Shown here: positions 1-5,850 of the stretch, one piece after another | Layout of the letters: every line of letters begins with the position of its first letter | How positions within the stretch are numbered: the stretch's first letter is position 1 | Source: DATEMK01 sp035275625 | Lineage (GTDB): Bacteria; Bacteroidota; Bacteroidia; AKYH767-A; OLB10 | DNA: 5,850 bases | Reading direction: 5' to 3' | Assembly (NCBI GenBank): GCA_035275625.1 | Contig: DATEMK010000310.1 | Coordinates: forward strand, 1 to 5,850 | Translations under genes and position numbers: made by a program | The notes under the pieces: model-generated | The model's input: only the letters and a program-made list of their open reading frames with translations | Databases searched by the model: none | What the model was told of the DNA's origin: nothing

Positions 1-212
1 AACGCCTGACCGGGGTGAACAGGGCTGAATGCACCGACATGGTTGTGTTCATAAAAGAAAATAAAGTCAATAGAATTATTTTGAAGAAAAAACCTGCAGG
101 AACTTTGTATCCCATCAATGAGCTGAAGCCTGAAGAATTAAAGTTGAAAGGATTTTCGTGGCAGGAAGAAAAACGCCCGTTGTCGAAGGAAGATATTTTT
201 ATATGGAAATAA
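1..212 (+). CDS. C-terminal end of a probable OstA-like (LptA-related) outer-membrane biogenesis protein, 5' truncated by the window
   Basis: The reading frame is open from base 3 to the TAA stop at 210-212 and has no stop before it, so this is the last 69 or so codons of a gene that starts outside the window. The GTG at 15 is probably an internal valine, not a start. The visible tail has short beta-strand-like stretches (DMVVFIKENKVNRIIL), then TLYPINEL, LKLKGFSWQ and a terminal KSKEDIF-like ending (LSKEDIFIWK). I recall this pattern from the C-terminus of Bacteroidota OstA-like proteins, which are LptA/OstA-fold proteins thought to act in lipopolysaccharide transport across the periplasm. 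That assignment rests on remembered family resemblance of a short tail with no catalytic motif, so it is tentative. The gene converges on dinB across a 43-bp spacer. It could instead be another periplasmic beta-rich protein. Confidence 0.6.
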   Translation, partial: RLTGVNRAECTDMVVFIKENKVNRIILKKKPAGTLYPINELKPEELKLKGFSWQEEKRPLSKEDIFIWK

Positions 213-255
213 CAGAAAGTTTTATCCTTTACCCTCTGCTTTTTGAAAAGCATTG

Positions 256-1320
256 TTAAAAAAGCTTAAGCTGTGGCGCCATTTTTTCATCTTCAAATCC
301 TGAAACCCCGACACCAAGAAGCCGGATCTTTTTTTGCCCTGCTTCAGTTTGTTTTAAAAGATGCTTTACCGTTTGCGCAATAAAAGGGGCAGCCGTTACC
401 TGTTCAGGAAATGTTTTGCTGCGCGAAATGATTTTGAAATCATGGTATTTTATTTTGAGTGTAATCGTGCGCCCGTAAAGCTGGTATTTTTCCAGGCGTG
501 TAAAAAGCAATTGTGATAAACGGTCTAATTCTTTTTCGAGCAGTTCAACATCCATCACATCCTCGGCAAAAGTATCTTCCACGCTTACTGATTTTGTTTC
601 GCGGTCTGCTTCCACTTCACGATTATCAATGCCGCGCACAATGTCATAATAAAACCTGCCCGGCTTGCCATAGTGTTTTGTCATTTCATCTAATGAAAGC
701 TTTTTCAAATCAGCGCCAGTGAAAATTCCTTCCCTGTTCATTTTTTCAGCTGTTACCCGACCGATGCCGTGAAAATCTTTTACTTTCAGCTGCTCCATGA
801 ATTTTTCAATTTGAGAAGGGTGAATAAAAGTAAGCCCGTCAGGTTTCTGCATGCCTGAAGCCACCTTAGCAACAAATTTATTGACGGACACACCGGCTGA
901 TGCTGTTAGATTTATTTCCTCTTTGATAGATTGTTTAATGGCTTTTGCAATTTCAATAGCTGAACCGATATTTAATTTATCACGGGTAACATCCAGGTAA
1001 GCTTCATCCAGCGAAAGCGGTTCGACAAGATCAGTGTAGCGGAAAAAAATTTCGCGCACCTGCTGAGAAACTTCTTTATAAACGGTCATCCGGGGAGGAA
1101 CAAAAATTCCACCGGGGCATAAACGTTTGGCTTCTTTTCCAGGAATGGCAGAACGCACTCCGAATTTCCGCGCTTCATAGCTGCAGGTCAATACCACACC
1201 GCGACCTTCGGGCGAACCCACTATAACCGGCTTGCCCTTCAATTCAGGAAAATCCCGTTGCTCAACGGAGGCATAAAATGCATCCATGTCAATGTGGATT
1301 ATTTTTTTTGCGGTGAACAT
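256..1320 (-). CDS. dinB: DNA polymerase IV (Y-family translesion polymerase)
   Basis: This complete 354-residue protein is close to the usual pol IV length (E. coli 351). It is an error-prone polymerase that copies past damaged template bases and extends mispaired ends. The N-terminus carries the palm motif IDMDAFYASVE, with metal ligand D11 and Y16 at the steric-gate position that excludes ribonucleotides. The second catalytic motif is SLDEAYLDVT, with D105 and E106. SAGVSVNKFVAKVAS (about 141-155) and KPDG (159-162) are typical of the family, and FHGIGRVTAEKM (183-194) is the helix-hairpin-helix of the thumb. The little-finger domain runs from about 240 to 342. The last five residues, QLKLF, fit the beta-clamp binding consensus QLxLF, so the protein should bind the sliding clamp through its extreme C-terminus. 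The ATG at 1320 gives the canonical N-terminus, and no strong Shine-Dalgarno sequence precedes it. No SOS-type operator was recognised upstream. The gene is divergent from the sensor kinase and appears monocistronic. Confidence 0.96.
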   Translation of the reverse strand: MFTAKKIIHIDMDAFYASVEQRDFPELKGKPVIVGSPEGRGVVLTCSYEARKFGVRSAIPGKEAKRLCPGGIFVPPRMTVYKEVSQQVREIFFRYTDLVEPLSLDEAYLDVTRDKLNIGSAIEIAKAIKQSIKEEINLTASAGVSVNKFVAKVASGMQKPDGLTFIHPSQIEKFMEQLKVKDFHGIGRVTAEKMNREGIFTGADLKKLSLDEMTKHYGKPGRFYYDIVRGIDNREVEADRETKSVSVEDTFAEDVMDVELLEKELDRLSQLLFTRLEKYQLYGRTITLKIKYHDFKIISRSKTFPEQVTAAPFIAQTVKHLLKQTEAGQKKIRLLGVGVSGFEDEKMAPQLKLF

Positions 1321-1393
1321 TTAAGGGAGCCTTGTTTATTTTAAAGTTGATAAGTTGGCTAATTCACCTCTAAATAAAGAATTTAAAATTATT

Positions 1394-1401
1394 TAATTTT
1401 G
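1394..1401 (+). promoter_or_regulatory. Candidate Bacteroidota -7 promoter element for the sensor kinase
   Basis: The octamer TAATTTTG fits the Bacteroidota primary sigma-factor consensus TAnnTTTG exactly. It lies about 100 bp upstream of the kinase start in the only spacer that can hold its promoter. No TTTG-like -33 element is found at the expected distance upstream, so the call rests on one short match in AT-rich DNA. A poorer alternative is TTTG at 1446-1449 followed by ATGTTTTG at 1468-1475. For dinB on the opposite strand I found no convincing match. Confidence 0.25.
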
Positions 1402-1430
1402 AAGAAGCTTACCTTATGTGGAAAAGATAT

Positions 1431-1442
1431 TATCTGCAGATA
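1431..1442. repeat. Perfect 12-bp palindrome in the divergent dinB/kinase spacer
   Basis: TATCTGCAGATA reads the same on both strands and sits about 60 bp before the kinase start and 110 bp before the dinB start. A symmetric site between divergent genes is what a dimeric repressor or activator would bind, but its role is inference. No second copy was noticed in the window. Confidence 0.35.
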
Positions 1443-1503
1443 TCATTTGAAGATCGTTGTATTAAAAATGTTTTGGAAAACAGAATACAAACCGGGTAAA
1501 TAA

Positions 1504-3303
1504 ATGAACGCAAAAAAAATATTCTTCACGGGCATATTGAGCATGTCCGGGTTCACCTTTCCTGTTTTTTCACAGCCCCTTTCTCCAAAAATTAAAACCC
1601 TCTTTACGCAGGTTACATCTCTTACTTATTCAAATAAAAATGACTCTGCGCAGGCGGTAGTCCTGCAATTTCTTGAACAAAAAAACCTTTCAAATCTTGA
1701 AATCTTTTACGGGCATTTTATGTTTGGCGACATTTTAAAATCCTCGGGGCAACCGCAGAAAGCAATAAAATCTTTGCTTGAAAGCAGAAATTTTTTGAAT
1801 GAATTACCTGATAAGGCGTTGTATGAATCGTTAGTTTATGGTGATGTTGCTGAATGTTATTTCAATTCAATGGATTACAAAAAGGCGAAAGAATACTCCC
1901 TGCTTTCCATTAAAACCATGCCTGATTCAAGCGTAAGAAGTGGCGGACATGCTGTTAATAATATGATCATCGGGTACAATGATTATTTAGAAAAAAAATA
2001 TTCTTCTGCAATGAATTATTATAATAACGCAATCAAAGAGTACCATTCTCTTGGTGAGGATTGTGAGCTGCCGTTATGCTATATGAAAATTGCAAGAATT
2101 TATAATGCAATGGGAAACATAAATCTTGCGGAAGAGCAAATTAACAAATCAATAGTGGTTAGTGATTCATGTAATATTGAAAATTACAAGCTCTTGTCAA
2201 AGAGGACCCTTTTTGAAATTTACAGGGAAAACAAAAATTATAAAAAAGCGCTGGCTTTGCTGATGGATATTAATGAAATGATTGACAAGCTTGAATTCGT
2301 AAAGCAATCCCGGCTGGTGAGCGAGGTGGAAATAAAATACGAAACAAAGCTCGCGCTTGCTGAAAATGACAACCTCAAAAAAATAAATCAAAAAAACAAC
2401 CAGATTCTTGTCCAGCAAAAGGCCGGGCTTATCATTGCAACTGTTGCTATTATTATTTTATGCATTTTTTATTTTCAGTTAATAAGACTATCCCGTCAAA
2501 GAAAAAAAGACCAGGAAAAACTTGCTCTTGTAAATACAGAACTTGAGCGGAAAGTTGCCGAGCGCACTGAAAACTTAAGAGAAGCAAATGAAAAAATAAA
2601 TGAACACGCCACCCGGCTTGAATTTCAAAACACGCAACTAAAAGATTTTTGCAATATCATTTCTCACAACCTCCGGTCTCCTCTTGTGAATTTATCCATG
2701 CTCACAAATTTTATTGAAAAGAGTTCTGATATAAAAGAACAAAAACAATACATAGAAAAACTTAAACCTGTCATTAACAATTTGCATGAAACATTCAGTG
2801 AATTGGTAGAATCGCTCCAGATAAAGCAAGACACGGAAATAAAATCAGAAAAACAGGTTTTGACTGATTGTCTGCGAAGAACACTTGATGGATTAGCAGG
2901 TGAAATAAATAAATCCCATGCGGTTATAGAAACAAATTTTGACGAAGCGCCAATTATTGAGTTTCCGCCAAAATATTTATCCAGCATATTTCATAACCTG
3001 GTGAGCAATTCTTTAAAATATAAATCACCCCAGAGAAACCCTGTAATAAAACTTGAAACGAAAAAGGTGAGCGGAAATATTATTCTTTCAGTGACCGATA
3101 ATGGGTTGGGGATTGATATGAGCAGGAATAAAGACAAGCTTTTTAAGATCAGGAAAATATTCCATCACCATCCCGAGGCGAAAGGATTTGGCCTGTATTT
3201 AACCAAAACACAGGTTGAAGCCATGAGTGGAAAAATTTGGGCTGAGAGTATTCCCGGAGAAGGCTCTACGTTTTTTATAGAATTTAAAAATCAAAATAAA
3301 TAA
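1504..3303 (+). CDS. TPR-containing membrane sensor histidine kinase (no response regulator in window)
   Basis: This complete 599-residue protein has a clear domain order. Residues 1-23 are a signal peptide with a likely cleavage at VFS|Q. Residues about 65-265 form roughly five tetratricopeptide-like helical pairs (about 68-100, 105-140, 149-185, 190-225 and 228-263), predicted periplasmic. A charged helix follows, then one membrane helix at about 307-327. Residues 334-385 are a coiled-coil signalling helix (ELERKVAERTENLREANEK). The DHp H-box is FCNIISHNLRSPL, with phospho-acceptor His388. The ATPase domain has an N-box (FHNLVSNSLKY, N498 and N502), a G1 box (DNGLGID, 532-538) and a G2 box (KGFGLYL, 560-566). 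The kinase should therefore autophosphorylate and pass phosphate to a separate response regulator. None is encoded nearby, so it looks like an orphan kinase; its ligand is unknown. The ATG is preceded directly by an in-frame TAA, which supports this start. The gene stands alone and ends well before a terminator. Confidence 0.9.
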   Translation: MNAKKIFFTGILSMSGFTFPVFSQPLSPKIKTLFTQVTSLTYSNKNDSAQAVVLQFLEQKNLSNLEIFYGHFMFGDILKSSGQPQKAIKSLLESRNFLNELPDKALYESLVYGDVAECYFNSMDYKKAKEYSLLSIKTMPDSSVRSGGHAVNNMIIGYNDYLEKKYSSAMNYYNNAIKEYHSLGEDCELPLCYMKIARIYNAMGNINLAEEQINKSIVVSDSCNIENYKLLSKRTLFEIYRENKNYKKALALLMDINEMIDKLEFVKQSRLVSEVEIKYETKLALAENDNLKKINQKNNQILVQQKAGLIIATVAIIILCIFYFQLIRLSRQRKKDQEKLALVNTELERKVAERTENLREANEKINEHATRLEFQNTQLKDFCNIISHNLRSPLVNLSMLTNFIEKSSDIKEQKQYIEKLKPVINNLHETFSELVESLQIKQDTEIKSEKQVLTDCLRRTLDGLAGEINKSHAVIETNFDEAPIIEFPPKYLSSIFHNLVSNSLKYKSPQRNPVIKLETKKVSGNIILSVTDNGLGIDMSRNKDKLFKIRKIFHHHPEAKGFGLYLTKTQVEAMSGKIWAESIPGEGSTFFIEFKNQNK

Positions 3304-3687
3304 AACCGCTGTGTCAGTTCAAAACTTTCAGCTTCTGTAATAGCGGTGCCTGGGGTCAAAACGGAAGAGAGGATCGGAAGAATTACAGAGCAAAATTTAT
3401 TCAGAAAGCAGAATTTTCCTTCTTAAATTTTTGTAGAGTTGAAAAGATAGACTTCATTCATATTATTTTATTGATCCTGAATTTAATTTTTCCTATAAAG
3501 AGGAAAGACCCTTAACTCAATGTCAAGGGTCTTTACTTTTTTCACTCGGATTTCTACGTGGCCGTTTAGCTGAATGGGATGCTGTCTGTTTCTCTGGCTT
3601 AATACTTCTGACTCGTTATGTTCCGACTTTTGCTATGGATAAGCGACAAGCCTCAAAAATATAAAATTATTTTAATAATATACAAGG
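3304..3687. other. 384-bp noncoding gap between convergent transcription units
   Basis: No credible coding region is seen on either strand. The first 200 bp form an unusually long 3' untranslated stretch after the kinase stop. They include a weak long-range inverted repeat, ACCGCT at 3305-3310 with AGCGGT at 3342-3347. The strong hairpin at 3504-3534 is the only clear structure. From 3543 to 3687, downstream of the nucleotidyltransferase on the minus strand, there is no remnant of a HEPN gene or other protein; the stretch next to the gene is very AT-rich and full of stops. Confidence 0.6.
3504..3542 (+). terminator. Rho-independent terminator, possibly serving both converging units
   Basis: A perfect 10-bp inverted repeat, AAAGACCCTT at 3504-3513 and AAGGGTCTTT at 3525-3534, encloses an 11-nt loop. 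It is followed on the plus strand by A, C and six T residues (3537-3542). This is a good intrinsic terminator for the kinase transcript, though it lies 200 nt past the stop codon. Read on the minus strand, the same hairpin is followed by a poorer, interrupted T-rich tract (TTTCCTCTTTATA). It may also stop transcription from the TcA/nucleotidyltransferase unit, about 150 nt downstream of its last gene. Confidence 0.8.
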
Positions 3688-4002
3688 TCAGCGGTTTTTT
3701 TTATAAACAATTTTAGCCGAGTTATGAACAGTTGCAAGAAAGGAAACAGGGTTTTGCCTTGCTTTTTCAATTTCATCAGGAGTACACCATAAGATATCAA
3801 CATGAATGTTAAATTCCTCGGCATAGTTCTTTATGGAACCATGCACTGTCTGCCGTTGAAATGTTCTCTTTGTGACAACTATGAAATCTGCATCACTGTG
3901 CACATTGTGATCTCCCCTTGCGGCAGAACCAAATAAAAGGACCATTTCCGGATCAGTCATTTTTACAATGAAAGGTAAAATTTTGTTCAGGAATTTGTTC
4001 AT
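3688..4002 (-). CDS. MNT-type nucleotidyltransferase (DNA polymerase beta superfamily), coupled to the TcA gene
   Basis: This 104-residue protein is a minimal nucleotidyltransferase domain. It has the signature LLFGSAARGD (G25, S26, R29, G30), followed by HSDADFIVV with metal-binding D37 and D39. The third acidic residue is D69 in the strand HVDILW. All three catalytic carboxylates are present, so activity is plausible. The family transfers nucleotides to proteins or small molecules. Many short members (MntA type) are antitoxins that adenylylate a partner HEPN ribonuclease. The start codon overlaps the stop of the upstream TcA gene in an ATGA at 3999-4002, with no Shine-Dalgarno sequence, which points to translational coupling. 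No HEPN partner is encoded in the 384 bp downstream. The domain is clear. The role is not: it could be an orphan antitoxin, a modifier acting with the toxin locus, or a gene placed there by rearrangement. Confidence 0.88.
   Translation of the reverse strand: MNKFLNKILPFIVKMTDPEMVLLFGSAARGDHNVHSDADFIVVTKRTFQRQTVHGSIKNYAEEFNIHVDILWCTPDEIEKARQNPVSFLATVHNSAKIVYKKNR
3999..4002 (-). promoter_or_regulatory. ATGA stop/start overlap coupling TcA to the nucleotidyltransferase
   Basis: Read on the minus strand, the four bases ATGA contain the ATG of the nucleotidyltransferase and the TGA of TcA. The bases before it encode the last TcA residues (QAPTL) and contain no purine-rich ribosome site. Re-initiation by ribosomes finishing TcA is the simplest way the second gene would be translated. 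Confidence 0.75.
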
Positions 4003-5850
4003 AGAGTTGGAGCCTGGTACTGGAAGCTTAAAATTAAATATACATTTTTTAAATCATCAGGTAAGAGTGAATCCCAGTCCGGATCACCTGATTTTTTAAT
4101 TTTAAAAGACCATGGGGCAATTGCAGGGGTGGGGCCAGTTAGTAAAATAAAATCAGCTGATGCAAAATGTGTATCAGTTGTATTGTAAGGAATAGTACCG
4201 CTGCATGCAGACGGGCTATTACCATCTGAAATAACGTCACATTCATAATCAGTTTCTTCTAGTCCTGCTCTTCCTTCTATAATTATAGAAATTTTATTAA
4301 TAATAAATTGATCGCGGTTCCTGGTAAAAAACGGGTAATGTTCTGATTTTAAATTGAGGATTAATTCCTGGTCCCCGGGTTGGGGTGAAAGAAATTTATG
4401 CCACTCAGAGGAAAAATCATGTTTGACACTGAAAAGTCTTGCTCCTTTAGTTGGTAATTTTGCTGTTAGTAAATCTACTCTTGAATCCACTTCTAAAGCA
4501 AAACTGTATCTTGAAGTATATTTAACATGCAGGATTACATCAGAAATGGTTGCAAAATCAAAGAAATTATTTTCCTTGTTTAAAAAAATATTCCAGGTAC
4601 TCACTGCTCCAGCCCCTTCAAATGGTAAATATCTTTCATCATTAAAATTTAACTCGAACATTCCGCTGTCCGTTTGAGCATGCGAAGTGGCAATAGAGTT
4701 TACAACTGAAGCCTGTGTAATAATGCCTTCTTCAGTGTAATTCATCGGATATCCGGTAGACTCACTCACACGGATATAATTCTGACCCACCAGTTCCAAT
4801 CTGCAATTTATGCTTGTATAAGGTCCGGCAATACAGGGAATGGAAACTGAAACCGTTTTGATCCGTCTCATATAGTGCCCTGGATAATCCATATCAAACA
4901 TCCATTCTTCAAGAACAATTGGATCAATGAGTGTACCGGTTGTTTTGAGTTCCAATAATGCCTGAGGAAAAAGCTGGGCAAGCGAAATATGTTTGGTGAT
5001 TTCAAATTCACGCACATTATTCTCCATAAATGCGGCATCCATCCGGTGTATGTCATGCGCCAGTTTATCACCGGCAAGCAATCCTTTTTTGAGGCTGTCC
5101 CAATAGCCAAACTGAATGAAATTAGTATTTTGGATACCCAGCTCAAACTGGTAACATTTTTCCGCCTTTTTTGCCATGTCATAGGCTAACTGGTAGGCCT
5201 GGAAATAAACTGTAGAAACCTGGGTAAGCATCCAGTCATACAATTGACGGTTGGTATATTTACTTTTGAAATACTCTTCTGTTGCTTTAGCATTTTCAAT
5301 TTGCAAATCATGATTTTCCAACTCTTTTTCAGCAATGGCAATTCGAATTCCTGCTCCAATGATTTGCTTTTCAATCTGAGCCGATTCAATTTCCCCTAAT
5401 TGCTTCTGGAATTGACTTTCTTCATGCCTTCGCGTGTAAGAACCCTGAGCATCTGCTAATCCGGCTTTAGTGGATAATATTCCGGATAAGGCCTGGAACA
5501 TTTCCCCAAAGCTTCTTATTGACGGGCCTAAATTATCTCCCCCATAGCCAAGTTTAAATACAGCAGAACCACCCGTTCCGGCTCCCCCGGCATCGGTACG
5601 CGGAACCAAATGCAGAATTCCTCCCAGTTGAGTCATTACTGTTGAAATAATTTGAAAAGTAATCGCTGTATTATGAAGTGTTACCCCCGTAATTTCCCAA
5701 TCATTCATCCTGGGAAGCTGGGAGTAGTATTCAATTTTTTTCCTTGCCATTTCCAGGCTTACTTCGAGTGCTGCGAGTGATTCATTTGATTCATCAATTT
5801 GTAATTGCTTGACTTGACGAACAGAAGCCAGCACATTGATTTCCTGGGAA
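3999..5850 (-). CDS. Tc toxin A subunit (TcA): C-terminal pore-channel and TcB-binding domains, 5' end beyond the window
   Basis: The frame is open to the right edge (it reads SQEIN before the GTG at 5834), so at least 616 C-terminal residues of a much larger protein are present; full TcA proteins are commonly over 2,000 residues. Numbering from the GTG, residues 1-45 form one long channel helix. Residues 46-125 are a hydrophobic, glycine-rich segment (DAGGAGTGG, KLGYGGDNLG) matching the membrane-inserting channel tip. Residues 132-192 are the returning helix (YTRRHEESQFQ, AIAEKELENHDLQIE). From about 193 comes the TcB-binding domain, with family hallmarks YTNRQLYDWM, VYFQAYQLAYDMAKKAE, FGYWDSLKKGLLAG, REFEITKHISL, DYPGHYMRRIK, IAGPYTSINC, DERYLPFEGAGA and ISDVILHVKYTSR. 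TcA pentamers bind target cells, inject the channel through the membrane and dock a TcB-TcC cocoon holding the toxic enzyme. The TcB and TcC genes are not visible. The end looks intact, with no frameshift. Confidence 0.93.
   Translation of the reverse strand, partial: SQEINVLASVRQVKQLQIDESNESLAALEVSLEMARKKIEYYSQLPRMNDWEITGVTLHNTAITFQIISTVMTQLGGILHLVPRTDAGGAGTGGSAVFKLGYGGDNLGPSIRSFGEMFQALSGILSTKAGLADAQGSYTRRHEESQFQKQLGEIESAQIEKQIIGAGIRIAIAEKELENHDLQIENAKATEEYFKSKYTNRQLYDWMLTQVSTVYFQAYQLAYDMAKKAEKCYQFELGIQNTNFIQFGYWDSLKKGLLAGDKLAHDIHRMDAAFMENNVREFEITKHISLAQLFPQALLELKTTGTLIDPIVLEEWMFDMDYPGHYMRRIKTVSVSIPCIAGPYTSINCRLELVGQNYIRVSESTGYPMNYTEEGIITQASVVNSIATSHAQTDSGMFELNFNDERYLPFEGAGAVSTWNIFLNKENNFFDFATISDVILHVKYTSRYSFALEVDSRVDLLTAKLPTKGARLFSVKHDFSSEWHKFLSPQPGDQELILNLKSEHYPFFTRNRDQFIINKISIIIEGRAGLEETDYECDVISDGNSPSACSGTIPYNTTDTHFASADFILLTGPTPAIAPWSFKIKKSGDPDWDSLLPDDLKNVYLILSFQYQAPTL

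Noticed and set aside
237..252. Short hairpin TGCTTT/AAAGCA between the first gene and dinB as a terminator
   Set aside because: The stem is only 6 bp, mostly A-T, and no T-tract follows on either strand, so it is too weak to call.
3372..3383. A 10-base match to a common sequencing adapter (GATCGGAAGA)
   Set aside because: The match stops after 10 bases and the flanks continue as ordinary AT-rich sequence, so chance is more likely than adapter contamination.
3558..3640. A tRNA-like beginning (GGCCGTTTAGCTGAATGGG)
   Set aside because: There is no matching acceptor 3' strand, no proper T-arm GTTCGA and no plausible anticodon stem; the likeness stops at the D-arm.
3574..3642. A 22-codon cysteine-rich open frame starting ATGGGATGC
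   Set aside because: It is short, has no ribosome site or promoter, and lies just after the terminator; open frames of this size are expected by chance.
4868..5389. Other open frames overlapping the TcA gene (for example minus 4868-5182, minus 5186-5389, plus 4354-4677)
   Set aside because: They lie in alternative frames of a clearly conserved TcA coding region and show no family motifs.
5832..5834. GTG as the true start of the TcA-like gene
   Set aside because: The frame stays open to the window edge and the upstream codons continue the long channel helix, so this is an internal valine of a larger protein.

Overview
The window looks like chromosomal DNA of a member of the Bacteroidota. The indications are AT-rich DNA with AT-rich spacers, starts without strong Shine-Dalgarno sequences, a sensor kinase of the signal peptide / TPR / single membrane helix / DHp-HATPase type common in that phylum, and a gene end resembling the phylum's OstA-like (LptA-related) proteins. 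Genus cannot be told from the sequence.

Layout, left to right. (1) Positions 1-212, plus strand: the 3' end of a gene that begins outside the window, probably OstA-like. (2) 256-1320, minus strand: a complete Y-family DNA polymerase IV (dinB), convergent with the first gene. (3) 1321-1503: a divergent intergenic region holding a candidate Bacteroidota -7 box and a perfect 12-bp palindrome. (4) 1504-3303, plus strand: a complete TPR-containing sensor histidine kinase with no response regulator in view. (5) 3304-3687: a 384-bp noncoding gap with one strong hairpin terminator about 200 nt past the kinase stop. (6) 3688-4002, minus strand: a small MNT-type nucleotidyltransferase. (7) 3999 to beyond the right edge, minus strand: the C-terminal part of a Tc toxin A subunit (TcA), containing the pore-forming channel hairpin and the TcB-binding domain.

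The most interesting part is the right side. The TcA gene ends in a 4-bp ATGA overlap with the MNT nucleotidyltransferase, so the two are almost certainly co-transcribed and probably translationally coupled. MNT proteins are usually known as the antitoxin half of HEPN/MNT modules, but no HEPN gene lies downstream. A catalytic-looking MNT at the tail of a Tc toxin gene is therefore unexplained. TcB and TcC, which TcA needs to deliver a toxin, are not in the window and would have to lie upstream of TcA (to the right) or elsewhere. The left side (OstA-like end, dinB, kinase) looks like ordinary chromosomal backbone, with no visible link to the toxin genes.
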